Notes: generated by a model from the sequence alone, not told the origin. A DNA stretch of 64,000 bases from Ascidia mentula (GCA_947561715.1 OX387204.1:6081001-6145000); one strand, 5' to 3'; shown: positions 29,301-44,400, counted from the first letter of the stretch. Made by a program: numbers and translations.

Positions 29301-29481
29301 CTACAACATTTTTCCACAGGAAAGCCCAACATTGGCAATTATGCATTTATTTTGTCTAAATTGAACGTATCAAAATCTGTAACCGACAAAACAAATATCT
29401 GTAAAATATTCTGAGAGAATTTTCTGTTACTGATTTGTTTCGAATCACCCGCGGCACGAAGCTGCGCTGCGTCACTCAACC
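26355..29481. other. Intergenic region upstream of the dynein gene
   Basis: Open frames such as 26608-26958 (-), 27396-27704 (-) and 28706-29107 (+) lack recognisable domains and flanking splice structure, so I do not call genes. The region should hold the dynein promoter and 5' UTR, and contains the X-box palindrome at 28170-28183. Confidence 0.35.
28170..28183. promoter_or_regulatory. RFX X-box palindrome upstream of the dynein gene
   Basis: GTTGCCTTGGCAAC is a perfect palindrome of two RFX half-sites with a 2-bp spacer. RFX factors control ciliary genes, including axonemal dyneins, through such X-boxes. It lies 1.3 kb upstream of the dynein ATG. The distance is greater than usual for an X-box, but the transcription start is unknown and a 5' untranslated exon could bring it nearer. 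Confidence 0.55.
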
Positions 29482-32400
29482 ATGACGAAAAGTGGTGGAA
29501 AAGCGAAAGAAGACTTCATGGATGTTGAAATGGAAGGGGTATGATCCAATAAATTTATAAACATATGTAAATATTCGTTTATATCAACATAATGTTGAAA
29601 TACGAACGGCGAATGCAATGAATGTTTTTTGTTATAAACGTGTCAGCATCTTTAACGCAATAATTTGTCTGCTAATTTCCCAATTTCGATTCACACATTA
29701 GTAACACTCAAATGCATCGTAAACGTACGCCACTGCAGCGAAAGCAGAATGCTTGGATACCAACGTGATTTTAACGGACGTACACAGTAGCGTATTTAAG
29801 GAGGAAGGGGAGGCATTGGGTCAGATTTCCACACAGTATGCAAATACATGGCGAAGTAACTGCAGTCAAGTTGGCAATGTTGCTCTGCAATTAAAGCAGA
29901 TTATTAAAGCTCTTGCACACATTGACAGGCTTAGATTGGCTTTACGTGCACACAGAGACAGCGGCAAACTAGAAAGTGAGAGGAATAAATGTTTAGTAAA
30001 GGGAATTTCCACGCTTTATTGTTGCCCTCGGAATGCTTCATTTGATATCTCACTAAGTCTGTGGAAGTTGTTGTGCGAAAAGTAACAGCTGAATATAATT
30101 AATCGGAATTGCTCTTCTGGCACTTAGTTTCTAAAGTTGACTGTTGACATAACCCTGAAGAAGTCTCGCCGGATGGCAGACGAAATGTTGGTTTCCAATA
30201 AACACTTTAGAAACTAAGTGCCAGAAGAGCAATTCCGATTAATTAGTATGCCTGGCAACAAAAATAGCAGTATAGCTGAATATAAGTTGCGTAGTTGCGC
30301 AGCTACGTTTAATTTAAACACAGTAGCTTAATTTGTCCTGCAATCTTTATTACCACAACCCTGCCAGAAAAACCGTACAGCAGATTGAGCTTGTCGTTAA
30401 ACAGTTTGAAACGTATCTCTCTTGTGGTTAACAACCAATAGAAATAGGAATACCTGCGTTGGCAAACATACTGGCAGGGGCAATTACCATACAATTTCTT
30501 CACTACTGTTGTTGATATACTAAACTAAAGGAAACCCGGTCCGTAAATACATCGACAATTATTTGCGATCCACAACGAGTTAACCGCGTTTAAACGGCTT
30601 TGCATCTTTGTGTATTCATCGCGATGTAACATTAAACCATGACGATTTTGGAATTTGTAAGAAGCATCCTCAAGTTTGGGTGGAAATAATTGTATCGCAA
30701 CTGTTATTCGCCTTATGTTTTAATGTTGAATAAACTTGGTTGGTATGTAGTCATTAGATGACAGTATCCGTGACCACAAATGATTCCCCCTGCTCAATCC
30801 TAATTACGCTACTGGACGTGCATTGCTCTGTTACATAACATATAGCCTATACTCAACTTCATTGCAAAAAAAGACAAAAGTCCTCTTTTTAGTCCGATTC
30901 TGACGCGGATCCGCAGGAAATGTCTTCGGACGATCCGAGGCTCGAATTCATTCAAGATTTCGTGATGTCGGTTTTGAAAGTTCGCCTCGACAAATGGAAG
31001 AAGTCCATTGCTGTAGACGAGAATCGCCAAACAATTCAACGATTCTTTGACGATCCGTCCTTACTTCTACTCATGTTTTCTGCACCGGTAGGTTTGTACT
31101 TGGCTGTTGCCGCGCTAAGTTGCGTCAATGTAAAATGTGTTGAAAAGTGCTGCGTATTAGATGATAACGCAAAAAAATATTTGAGTTGTTATTGTATGTT
31201 CAGAAACATGCTAATATATTCACGTTCGGTAACACCTTGGTTGTTTGCAGTAATAATATGCAGTGCTAACATTAATTCTCCAAAAGTTAGTTATTTTTAC
31301 TGTAAATCACACAAGATTTAAATATGGTTAACAACTATCATCAATGCGCTGTAATCAATACAAAAAAATGTGTTACAGATTGGTGGCGCTGTTACGATAT
31401 CACGTGAGTTCAGTGAGGCGATGAAAAATAAAACGGTTTATCTGATGCGCCGCCGAACAATTCCGATTCAGCGCGACAACTTCCGAAGTGTGTTGGTGGT
31501 TGGAGATTTGTCGAACACCACATTCAACCACCTGACCTCATTCGTTCACGAGGTAAAAACGTTTTAATCGCTTCGTTTTTTTTTTGTCGTGGCAGTCCTG
31601 AAAATGGACTTACTGTTGAGTTATTTTGTTTTTGTTGTGGTTTTTATTTAATTGATTTAATTTTTATTGCTATTCTGTTTTCAGACAGAAACTGAAGATG
31701 CGAAATTAATATTTCTTTTTTAAAGATGTTATACTGGTGTGATCGTCTTTTTTTCCTTTTGGAGCTCTAGGAATGTTATTGTAAACTGTATTGAAATTAT
31801 GTATTAATTTGTGCGCATTACTTCACATTTATCATTTATCCTAGATCGCTTTCACGTTGCTTGGCAACACCGGCAACCATTCCGCATGGCCCGGTGTGGT
31901 CTCCGATGATGTCACACGTCACGTAAACGCCCTAATTGGAAAAGTCGACGTATCAGAGGGACTGGTGTCGGGTCGAACCGTTCTACCGATGCCGGTGGAG
32001 AGTCGAGGTGTCTTGGATGAATCGGATGAGGGAGAAGGGATTAGCGGAAGAGGAAGCTCGGCTTCACAGAGCAGACCAACCTCAAGTGGAAGCTACTTCG
32101 ACAGCGACAAGTGCGTGAATAAATTGGTGGTGGTGGTGATGTTGGTTTTGTTTTGTGATTGTATCAGGGTTTGTTAGTTTTTTTTATATTCAAGTTCATT
32201 GGTTGCTGTGGTGTTATACATGTTATACATATATTAAAGAGTGTGTTTTGTTTCTTTCTTAATGGTTAAGTAAGAGACATGCACCCAGTTCCTGGCTATA
32301 TATTCGTTGTGGTCTGGCACTGAGAAAATTTAGTGTTTTTTCGTCAATACATGCCTGAACTGTCCACGTGTATTTTAGGTTGTATCGCTCGCAACGACCA

Positions 32401-35400
32401 GTAATCCATGCCATCGAGTCCACTGTGATCGAATGGGCACACCAGATTGAGGGGGTGATTAGACAAGACTCGTCGGAACCTCTTCTGGCCGGCCGCAACC
32501 CATGGCCTCACCACGAGCTGAACTTCTGGAATGCCAAAGCCAAAAACCTTCGGTAAAGTTTAAGGGTATTGAATGTTACTTGTATTGCGACATAAATATC
32601 AAATTAATTATTTATTTAAAAGCTACGTTGTGTTGTAAACCGCCGATTTTGAATGGCGATTAACGATTAAATCAAATTTTTCAGGCATATTCAAGATCAA
32701 CTCGACAACCCTAAAATTGGAAAAATGGCCAAGCTTCTTCAAAATTCGGGTAGCAGCTACTGGCCGACGTTTCGTCAGCTTTTTAGAGATGTAAAAAGAT
32801 GTAAGTTTACGTAACATCCGCTTTCACACAACGAAAACGTTGAATTTAAATTAGGTTTTAATTGCTTGCACGCAGTGTAATGTATCTTGAGACGTTTTAT
32901 GCAAAAACAAAAACAGATTTAGCAATGCAATTTATCATAATATAACGCAGAAGATTGTCATTTATGTTTTTACCAAGTCGAAGGACTGGTGCATGCAAAC
33001 CTTACCTGATTTTTGTCTTTTCAGCATTGGATGAAGCAAGTGATGTCAACAGTCATCTCCAAGCTCTCAAATCTCTCGTCGAAAACATGGAACAAGGCAA
33101 CTTTGACGAAATCCGTCCTTACCTGACCGCCACCATGCGTGTTGTGGAACTTATCTGGCAACATTCACGCTATTACTGCAAGGCACCTAGAGTCATTGTA
33201 CTGCTGCAAGAAGTCAACAACATGCTGATTGACCAGGTGCCAGTCTGAAGTAGATAAGCGGACTAAGATATTAGCGCTTTGTGGGTTGTAGAATCGACAT
33301 GATGCAACATTTGCGTTGGATTGCACTTCAGCTTTTTGTCAAGAAAAGGAAAGCATAGCACCTAATGATAAACATTATATTCCGAAGTAATATTTTTCGT
33401 TTGATTTGATGCTTAAATTATAGGATGGCGTTGTGTAACTCACGTATAACCTGTGTGACACCTTCCGAAACATAAAAAACTCGCCAGCTGCTTCATACTT
33501 TTAAAACAATCGTTGCCGTGCGCGTACTATTTTGCAACATATTATATAGGCCCACGCCTACATTGCCCCCGACGAAATTTTCAAAGCGGAGGTTGAGGAC
33601 GTCCAAGAGAGACTTGAAGTTGCAATCAAAGTCTTCACCCACTTCCACGAGGTCTACGATCGCACAAAGCGCCGCCTAGCGGCAAAACCGCGTAACGGTG
33701 GCGTGTCCAAGGACTGGGATTTCCCATCCAGTATGGTCTTTGCCAGGGCTGATGTGTTCCTTGGTCGAGTGAAGGAAGTGAAGGTATAGAATTACAATAG
33801 GTTTAGACCTCTTCAAACAAACACATTAGAAAATTTTGTGCATAAGTTTTATGTGAGATGTATTTTTCTGTTACTAAAATAAAGTCAACCGAGCAGAGTT
33901 CAAACACAAAGTATAATTTTTCTTAAGTGTTTTAGCCAGTACAGAAACTGACGATGCCGTTTAGGCAAAACTAATATTTTATAGTAAATATCGCACTGTC
34001 GCCAATCGTCTGCCAATCTTTGTGAGTAATTTGGCTACCGACAAGGACAGAACCGCTCGTACCATAAACAGAACAGGTTAATTTATGTGGTCTTTATTAC
34101 ATTATCCCTTCAGCTGAATCAACGTAGCTTTAACACGGCGAAATATTTGCAGAGTTTGTTTGACACTTGTGTTGAAATGGGTAAACTCGAAAAGTTGGAA
34201 TTCGGAGGAATGAGGGGCAGGTCACTGAGCGAACAAGTTGCTATTCTCCATCAAGAGTTTACAGACAGCTGGAAGGTGTTTCGTGAAAGCACTTACGACA
34301 GTCTCGACCAGAAGAGCGAGGTGCCAATTCTTTGCTAAATAAATAATCTCAGTAATTTTTTTTTTGCCAAATAAAATAAAAACTTAATCTGGTATCTTTT
34401 GCGCCCGTATGCCTTACTTTGGATGTGTGTGCGTGTAGGCGGAGTTGCATGAATGCCTGTTACTTTCTACTGTCCCTGAACTATATATTAACCGTTCTCC
34501 ACAGGAGTTTTTGAAAGACTACGACGAATTCCAGATGAAAGTTGAAGAACTAGATCACAGGATTTCAACCATTATTCTTCAAGCTTTTAACGACTGCTCC
34601 GGTATTGAGGCAATGTTTAAGGTATAATACTGACAAATATAGTAAAAAATACATGGTGGAGATTTTATAAGATATGTCATGTTTTCCCAGCTGCTGGCCA
34701 TACTTGGTCCACTGCGCACCAGACCACGCATTAGCAAAGAAACTGGGCAGATATTCGTCGTTCTGTTGCACGAATTTGAAAAAGAGCTTGACAAGTGCAA
34801 GGTAAAACTTTGCTTCATACCTTTTTAATACGGTTATATAACACTTGTATGAGGGTTAAGATTTCCATTCAAAAATAATGCATCGATCACCATGTTTTTA
34901 CCTGACACAGCTCTTGTACGATGACTTTGTCGTTACTTCGGATGGTGCGCACAGCAAGAACATGCCTCCTGTGTCTGGCGCTATCCAGCGGCTGACTCAA
35001 CTGCGCCATCGCATCGAGACCCCGAAAGAGCAGTTTAGATTTTTTCAACACCCGTAAGTTACCTTGAGTGCTGACCACATACATGAAAAATAATCTTAAC
35101 TATTTTACAGAGCATTGAAATCTGAAGAAGCAACAAGAATTTTTGACAAGTACGACGAGATGATAAGACTACTCAAAGCGTAAGTATACATTTAAATGTA
35201 AATATTTTATGTGACGACTTGGGATACTGTATCAATACGTGAGTACAATGTATCAGCAAAACTGAACTTTTAATCTTTCCGTTACGTTTGGTGGCATAGT
35301 TACGAGGACGACGCTTACGCTGAATGGAAAACGACCGCAGATGATGTTTGCAACGTAAACTTGGATCTTCCCCTACTTCAAAGACACCCGCACTCGAATC

Positions 35401-38400
35401 TCGTCACTGTGAACTTCAGTCCAAAGGTATAAGATCAGGCTGTGCGTTGTCCAAAAACACATTAAAACCTTGCGTGTCTTACTATAGTTGGTTCCTCTAA
35501 GCTAGGCATGATATTACTTTGAGGTGCACGCCGCGGGATCCGTAATTGAATGTTTAGCCCAAATTTTCTTCTTCAGCTTGCGTCCGTCCTACGCGAGGTG
35601 AAATACCTCAACACCCTTGGTGTGGACACAATTCCCCCAAACGCTGCTGCTGTTTACGAACGAAACGAAACTTTGTGGAAATATCACGCGAATCTTGAGA
35701 TTACTACCTCACTTTACAACAAGGTAAATAACTGAATCATCTTATTTACTGTAGTTTTTTATGAACTAAGTTAAAACTTGATTTTGACGCAAAAGAATGA
35801 GACGCAAATGTGGACGCGACGTTTTGTCTAATTAGTACATTGTAGCGTTCCTCAATAATACTGGTGCCTGTCAAAAACTCTCGAGCCATTCTACCGTACA
35901 CTACAGGTAAGAGAGAACGTGATAGGTGTGGAGATGCCTTTGATCGAACACCAACTCGAAGAAATCGATTCCCAGCTGAAAGAAGCGGAAGACGGGACAA
36001 GAACATGGGACGGAAAAGGTGCAATTCAATCTTTAAAACAAACAAAAGTGCTTAAAATAACTCACCTTTTTCCTTGGTCAGAAACGTGGGATTACATCAG
36101 GAAGTGCTACGAAAGGGTTCATGATCTCGAATCGAGAGTACAGAAGTCCAAAGACAATATCAACAACATGCATAACATCATGGCTAAGGTGCCAAATTTA
36201 CCCATCAATTAAACTTGATCACATTTCATTTGGTGTTTTCAATGATTCAATTTCGTCGCATGCAAGTTGGTAGGTCCAAGGCCTTGTCAGAATTTGACAT
36301 GACGATTTTATCTTCAGTGGTGTGAGGTACCTCTTTTCGAGAGGAAAGGTGACAAGAAAGACATCCTCCTCCATTTGGAAGATCGCGAGGATCGTTTGGG
36401 CAAAAGATATGTAGCAATGCACGCCGATGGGGAGCAAATACACAAACTTGTCAAGGTAATATTCAAAATCACCATCGATGTTTTTTTGTACTTGTCTTGA
36501 AATTTAACAAGTAATTATATTAATTTTTTTGAAGTAAAAAAAGCTTACACAATTTATATTATTGGCTCCACTTTGCCTAAAAAATACCGTTTGCCGACAA
36601 TATTAATACAGGCTAAAATTGTTGCAGGAAAACGCCGAACACCTTCAAGCGGATGTTAAAACGGAAGCATGGGGACACTATCTGGAGTTTCTCGACGACG
36701 CAGTCATTGACGGACTTTTCAACGCCATTTACTGCTCTCTCAGATACCTCGTACAAAACACAGGTTTGCTATTGTGTGATACGACAACATGTGCTGTTTT
36801 TTATCTAGTTTGACCCATACACTTTGCATTCCCCTAAATTAAACAAAAAAGGCTTTCCCAAGTTGTGGTAACATGACAAGATGACAAAAGTTTATTTTCC
36901 AGATAACAGCCAACATCCATCGCCTCTTCTGGAGTCGCATCTCCTTCTCAGCGCCCCAGATGTTGTTTTCAATCCTCCTCTTGACTACGACATGAGGGAT
37001 GGCTTTTACGAGCTTGTAGAGTCGATCGTGAACGAAATTTATGGCGTAAGCAACTCGTAATTTTCCAACCACATGTTTTGTTACAAATTAACAAACATTT
37101 ACGTTGAAAAAATTTATGATCGTTTAAATTTCTTTTTATCGTATGTTCACTTTGTGTTGATATAGATCGGGTCACTGGTTGAGCGCATAGCCCCACACGC
37201 AGGTCGAGCCCACTACGTTCCCGACATGGAATCCATGCTTGAGTTGGCCAATATGAGGAGTGAAGTTTTAGACAGAACTCAGAATGTGATTGAGAGTGCC
37301 ATTGAATACCGGGCAACATTCGATAAGTGAGAAAATTACTGGAAATCAAACTGGTCATTAGCCTTTAAGAGAATAAATTTGCAATTATGATTAAAATAAT
37401 GCGGGCTGTTGACCGATTACAACGAAATAATTTATTCTATAAATAAAGATTCAAAAAAAAATAATATTTTTGCGGCAGGTATGCTTACCTTTGGGTTGAC
37501 GACCGCAAGGAATTCATGAGACAATTCCTCTTGTATAACCACGTGTTAACCGCTGAAGAAATCGAGGAGCACGCTGAGTCGGGTGTTCCGGAATCTCCCC
37601 CAACTTTGGAGCAGTTCCGTAGTCAGATCGACACATACGAGATTCTCTTCCAAGAAGTGTCCGCACTTTCTGAATCTAGAGTACGTCACGTTGCAGTTTT
37701 TAATACCACAACAGCAACTACACTTTAATTTTCTCCACACGGGTTTTCTATTCCTAACCTTTTTACTATAAATATCCTTGTTACTTTAGGTATTTTCTTC
37801 CTGGTTCCGCGTTGATATTCGTCCTTTCAAACAATCCCTCCTTAATGTAATCAAGCGGTGGAGTTTGATGTTCAAAGAATACCTCATGACTCACGTGATT
37901 GAAAGGTAAATGGAACACATTTCTAGCGATATTCAATGTCAACATGATGGTTAAATTAACCTAAAACGTGTTCCTTGCTATTAACAAGCGTCGCTATTAT
38001 TACAGTTTGCAAGAATTGGAGGAGTTTATCGCCTACACCGACACCGGGCTACAAGGAGAAGTCCAAGAGGGAGACTACGATGCGCTGGTGAGGATTATGG
38101 CTCACCTAGTGGCCGTCCGGGAACGACAACAGGTAGATGGCATACTACGTAAAAGTAGCACGCAGAATATGACGCAGAAAATTTTGGTATTCACAAGGCG
38201 ACCGATATGATGTTCGAGCCTCTGAAAGACACAATCGAGCTTTTGCACTTCTACGAGCAAGAACTGCCCGAGGAAAGCCACAAACAGCTGGAAGAACTTC
38301 CAGAGAAGTGGGATTCAACAAAGAAAAATGTAACTTTATTGTGTTATCACTAGAATGTTCTCTAATAGGTTGCCTATCACCATGGGGCGCAACCCTATTA

Positions 38401-41400
38401 TGACGCCAAATAAAATTATGCGGTTGAGAAACACAAAGTACTCACATCCATTTTTCAACAGGCGACTACTGTTCGTCACAACGTCAGTCCCCTACAAGCC
38501 CACGAGGTATCAGTCATTCGCAGGAGGTGCCAAGCTTTCGATGTCAAGCAACATCACTTCAGAGAGCACTTTAGAAAGTATGTCGCTAAAACCGTCTCGT
38601 TGTCCTCTTTGAACTTTAACATCCGATTTTGTTGTGATAACAGACATGCGCCATTCCTTTACACGTCCGAGAAACCATACGTCACTTTGGATCAAATCGA
38701 GCGAGAAACACGTGACATGGAAGAAGAGATGAAAGCCCTTCAGGTAATATTATTAGTTTATATCTTGAAATCATTTACAGAGAAATATGCATGTAACAAT
38801 TTCTTACTTCAGACTTCGGCCGATTTGTTTGAAGTAAACATGCCTGATTACAAGCAACTAAAAGCGTGCAGAAGGGAACTTAAACATCTAAAGGTGGGAG
38901 TTTACAATCAATCATCGAGAACGTGTTCCTGTTTCAAATGCTTATGTGCAATTTACACATTGTAATGTTGCTGTAATCTTCAATATTTCTTGTAGCAATT
39001 GTGGGATATGATCATCCTTGTGCGAACCAGCTTAGACGACTGGACACTCACTAGTTGGCGCCAGATCAACGTGGACGACATGGATATGGAACTTAGGCGC
39101 TTCCTAAAGGACATCAGAACTATTGACAAAGGTTAGTTGCCGGTTTTACAAACTTACACAATATTAGCTCAAAACTCTGTAGGTAAAATTATAATCCATC
39201 AATTTTTGTGGTATATAAGCATATTACTAAACTCAGAATGTCGACCGTGGGATGCTTACGGCGGTTTGGATTCCATGGTGAAGAATATGATAACCTCTCT
39301 ACGTGCCGTCGTCGAACTTCAGAGTCCGGCTATCAGGGAGCGCCATTGGCAACAGCTAATGAACGCGACTGGGGTTCGATTTGAAATGGGAGATGACACG
39401 ACATTAGCTGATTTGCTTGCTCTGCAACTCCACCGCGTGGAAGACGAGGTTTGTAAATGTTATATTTTCAAATGTTCCGCTGTGTCTCGCTTGCAATTTA
39501 AATAGAATGGAACTAAGTGTATACATTACTATACTATAACTAACGTAGTACTGTTTCATGCAATGGCAGGATTGCCCCACTGTGAAGGTCCTTAATTGGC
39601 GATCACAGGTATCGTTTCGAGATTAAAAGCCTGTAAACCTAATGATCATTTAAATGATTTTTTTGTTAAACTGTAATATCCGGGAACATTTTGTTTAAAG
39701 GTTAAGAGCATCGTGGACAAAGCAAAGAAGGAAATGGGAATTGAGAAGGTATTGCTGGAGATGAGAGCAACCTGGTCCACTGTAGAATTCCAATTCGAAC
39801 ATCACCACACCACCGGAACCGCTATGATTGCGTCGGACGAAGAACTCATCGAAACTCTGGAAGATAACCAGGTGAAAATAGTTTGTTTCAATGTTATTGC
39901 TGCAATAAAACATGCCTGGCTGCATCAGTAATATTTTGTTCAACGTGTTAGTTAGTACATACTGTACATTTACTTGGAACTTTTAGGTGTATTTCACAAA
40001 TAACGAACACACGTTTTGGTTTAGGTACAATTACAAAACATGCTCATGTCCAAATTCGTGGAGTACTTCCGCGAAGAAGTGACGACGTGGCAGAAGAAAC
40101 TGGTTACGGCCGATACCGTGATTCAAGCCTGGTTCGAAGTGCAAAGGACTTGGTCTCATTTGGAAAGTATCTTCATTGGATCAGAGGTAAGACAACGAAA
40201 AGCTCAAGAACCCGCAACAAAGGTTTATCTGCCGTAAAACAACTTGCATTTTGGGCATGAACTGATGATACAACCATTTGCAAAAGCTTTTGAAAATGAA
40301 AGCCCACAGATTTCTGAATTTTTACTAAGTAAAATTGAACGTAATCCCCGTAAATGTTATTGTGATTTTTGGTTTTGCCCACAAAACCAATCATGTACAA
40401 CACACGTTATTTTGTGGTATAGGACATTCGATCCCAGCTTCCAGAAGATACGTTGAGGTTTGAAAAGATCGACCAAGACTTGAAGGAGCTGATGCAGGAA
40501 TCAGAGAGGGTAAAAAATGTCATCGAATCAACAAACAGACCTGGACTGTTTGAAAAGATGGAAAATCTTCTGGAAAGGTAGGAAGTAACAAAAATTTACT
40601 ATACATAAAAACGTTTTGCAGACACTTTTATTGGCGTATTTTTATCAGACTTTCTATTTGTGAAAAATCGTTGGCGGAATATTTGGAAAAGAAACGATTG
40701 ATTTTCCCAAGGTTTTATTTCGTGTCTTCTGCCGATTTGCTCGATATTTTGTCGAAAGGAACTCAACCGACGAAGGTATGAACGCTTTTCAAGTTGCCGA
40801 TACCGTGTTGTCGCCATAGCCTGGAATAAAATATCTTTTATCGTTGGGACTTTTTAACGTTGCCCACTGTGCTAAAGATCACTCGGCACCTGCGCAAACT
40901 TTTTGACAACATCAATAATCTAAAATTCGTCGAGGAAAACGGGGAACCGACCAAGGTTGCGGTGGGAATGTACAGCAAAGAGAACGAATACGTGGAGTTT
41001 GACAAGCCTTGTGAACTCGTCGGCCAAGTAAGAGAATTTTTTCTTAAGTAACTTAAAGTTACATATAGGAACACATGATTTTCAAACCAATTCCCTATTT
41101 TATATTGTTACTTAAATTCGTTGTATTTGCTGGAGTTAAAGCGATTTATCATAACTTTTAGGTTGAAGTGTGGTTAAACCGACTTCAAGACACACAACGC
41201 AGCACCGTGCGTCATCAGATCCAGGAAGCTGTTGTGGCTTATGAGGAGAAGGCCAGGGATTTGTGGCTGTTCGATTACCCGGCACAAGTCGCACTTACTG
41301 GCTCCCAGATATGGTGGACAACCGATGTGAGTTAGAAGGGTTTTTGATCATATCGATAATTGTTACAGACCTTTACAGTTACTACCCCAAGTTAATACTT

Positions 41401-44400
41401 CTTTAAGATGTAATCAGTTCAAGATATTTTGTATATTTTGAGCATCGTTGTCCAAACATCCCGACTTTCGACACACAGAAGTCGTTTAGTAATCACACTG
41501 GTCAATATTTAAGGTGGGAATTGCATTTGAGAAACTCGAAGAGGGATTCGAAAATGCGATGAAAGATTACAACAAGAAACAAGTGAACCAACTGAACGCC
41601 CTCATCAATCACTTGTTGGGAGATCTTCACCCACTTGACAGGTTACACAATCTTCATGTCACTTATTCTCATAACATAAAATGCTAATTTTCTTATCAAC
41701 AATTTGTCATAATTGCATTAGATCAAATATTTTATGTCTTATATACTCATCATAATACTTTACCAATGCTTTTATATATATACAATAAAACAGCAATCTC
41801 AAAAGTCACTATTTTCCGTGAACAGACAAAAGATTATGACGATCTGCACCATCGACGTCCACAGTCGTGACGTAGTGGCCAAACTTATCGCCGAGAAGGT
41901 GATATCGTCTCAAGCGTTCACGTGGCTTTCGCAACTGCGTCACAGGTGGGACGACGACGTCACTCATTGTTTCGCCAACATTTGCAACGCACAGTTTCGT
42001 TACCAGTACGAATACCTGGGAAACACACCTCGGCTTGTCATCACACCTCTCACTGATAGGTACGATTATAGAAAATAGATTTATCTTTCAGGGCAACATA
42101 TCACATGAACCAAGTGGTTCAACTTTACATTATCAGATGCTACATTACCCTCACCCAATCTCTAAACCTCACTATGAGTGGTGCTCCTGCTGGACCCGCC
42201 GGAACCGGAAAGACCGAAACAACGAAGGACTTGGGAAGGGCGCTCGGCATTCCAGTGTACGTGTTTAATTGCTCCGAACAGATGGACTACAAAAGCATCG
42301 GCAATATCTACAAAGGTTTATCCCAGACCGGAGCTTGGGGATGCTTTGATGAGTTTAACAGGATTGCGATTGAAGTGCTTTCTGTAGTCGCTGTACAGGT
42401 CGGTCCGCAAAACCACACTTACAACATAGCAGTGTGAAGCATTATAGAAATCAAAATTTTTGAAAAATGTTTAGTTTTGCTATACTATAAAAATGTATGG
42501 GCTTAGTACCCTCCCATAGGTTTGCCATGATCAATCTATCAAAGCAGTTGAACTTCTTTGACCTCAAATGTACGTATGATTTTTTTACATGGAGTTATCC
42601 GTTTTTGTGCAGGTGAAAATGATCCAGGACGCCCTGAAGGCAAAGAAAGAACGATTCATGTTTTTGGGAGACAACATCACACTTTCACCCAGCGTTGGAA
42701 TTTTCATAACCATGAACCCTGGATACGCTGGTAGAACCGAACTTCCTGAGAATCTTAAAGCTCTTTTCCGGTAAGTCCAACGATAAACACCCACCTAATA
42801 TTCCAATAAATGAATAACTTTGTTTATCTTGAATTTTTTGAATAATGTAGTATTTAATCTATGTTTTAAGTTCAAAATGTATGCACAATATCCAAGACTG
42901 TATTGATTTTTGTAAGCTTATGGATACGTTTTGTTTAGACCATGTGCGATGGTGGTCCCAGACACAGCCATGATTTGCGAAAACATGCTGGTGTCCGAAG
43001 GCTTCACCGAGGCTAAGCTGCTGGCTAGAAAGTTCATCACACTATACAACCTCTGCAAAGAGCTTTGTTCAAAACAGGTGCAAATAACTCGTATTATTGC
43101 GATAAATAAATAGTGATAAATAAATCTTGTAGGCAATAAATAAATCATTCCATATTATTTGGAAACCAATACGACTAACATTTACCTTTTCACTTCTCTA
43201 TATAGTATCACTACGATTGGGGTCTACGTGCTGTGAAAAGTGTTCTGGTCGTGGCCGGAACTCTACGTAGGGCTGATCGCCAACGCCCAGAGGAAGAAGT
43301 GCTAATGAGGGCGCTCAGGGATTTCAATCTTCCAAAGATTGTAACAGAAGACGTGCCTGTTTTCATGGGTCTTATCGGTAAGCAAGACAAAGCATTATAA
43401 TTGACAAGAGGTCTGCTTGCTTGTCTTTAGTGATATGTGATTTACAAACAACCTACACCACACACTTTCTTGTTACAGGCGATCTGTTTCCTTCGCTTGA
43501 CGTGCCGCGAAAACGTGACATGGAGTTTGAAAAATCAATCAAAGACACGATCATTCAGATGAAGCTGCAACCTGAAGACAACTTTATTCTCAAAGTAATC
43601 CTGGTTCACTTATACGGACAGTTCTGTCCGTCATTATTTCGTATTTTCAAAACAAATGACCAGGAATAATCTGATCAGGAAGCAAACGTCAGCAAAAAAA
43701 TATATTTATTTGAAGTATTGTTGATGCTTGTGAAAGATATTGCCGGCAAATATATTTTTAATCACTAACCAAACATTGTCATTTATAGCAATGTGAGGAA
43801 AAAATCGTAAGCACCTGCAAGTTGATTTTAAGACACTATTACTATTATGTAAAGGTCGTCCAGTTGGAGGAGCTTTTGGCCGTCAGGCATTCGGTATTTG
43901 TGATTGGAAACGCAGGAACCGGTAAGTCAAAGATCCTCCGGACCCTGCACGAAACTCACAAAGCCGGAGGAAAGCGTCCGGTGTGGAACGACCTCAACCC
44001 CAAAGCTCTCACAACTGATGAATTATTCGGTTTTATTCACCCAGCGACCAGAGAGTGGAAGGACGGTATGCGTATTGCAATAATGAGTAGCAATTAAATG
44101 GAACTAGCTTGTATGTTGACTAAGTGTAGATAATTAATACGGCCGAAAAATTTAAAGTTTGTACTTTTGCGTTCAAAACACCATGTTGACAAGAAATACA
44201 CTGTGGCCTGAAAGGAAATGAAAACTAAAATCCCTGATTTCCGATAAACTTATGCAACTTTTTGTACTTGTCACTACATTGGTTTTAGTCACTTGACTTT
44301 TGTTGACCAATGACATTTCTAGGCTTGTTTTCGAGCACTATGCGTGATCAGTCCAACATCACGCACGATGGCTCTAAATGGATTGTACTCGATGGTGATA

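Larger units (their letters stand above)
29482..41641 (+). other. Dynein tail and linker exons (exons 1-37)
   Basis: Tail: 30893-31087, 31379-31552, 31845-32110, 32379-32552, 32685-32800, 33025-33236, 33550-33783, 34114-34320, 34505-34621, 34691-34801, 34911-35053, 35111-35179, 35300-35426, 35577-35723, 35907-36018, 36082-36188, 36318-36455, 36628-36763, 36903-37045, 37166-37326, 37479-37680, 37790-37905, 38006-38132, 38198-38329, 38462-38577, 38644-38743, 38813-38893, 38996-39131. Linker: 39237-39448, 39701-39871, 40025-40186, 40423-40577, 40649-40775, 40878-41027, 41162-41326, 41514-41641. The tail binds intermediate chains and neighbouring heavy chains; the linker swings during the power stroke. 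Exon 4 carries a Ser/Gly/acidic stretch that looks like a lineage-specific insertion. The acceptor at 40876-40877 is weak in pyrimidines, so that boundary is less sure. Confidence 0.9.

Noticed and set aside
31855-31867. GTTGCTTGGCAAC, an X-box-like palindrome.
   Set aside because: It lies within dynein coding exon 4 (Thr-Leu-Leu-Gly-Asn), so codon constraint explains it; I do not propose a regulatory site.
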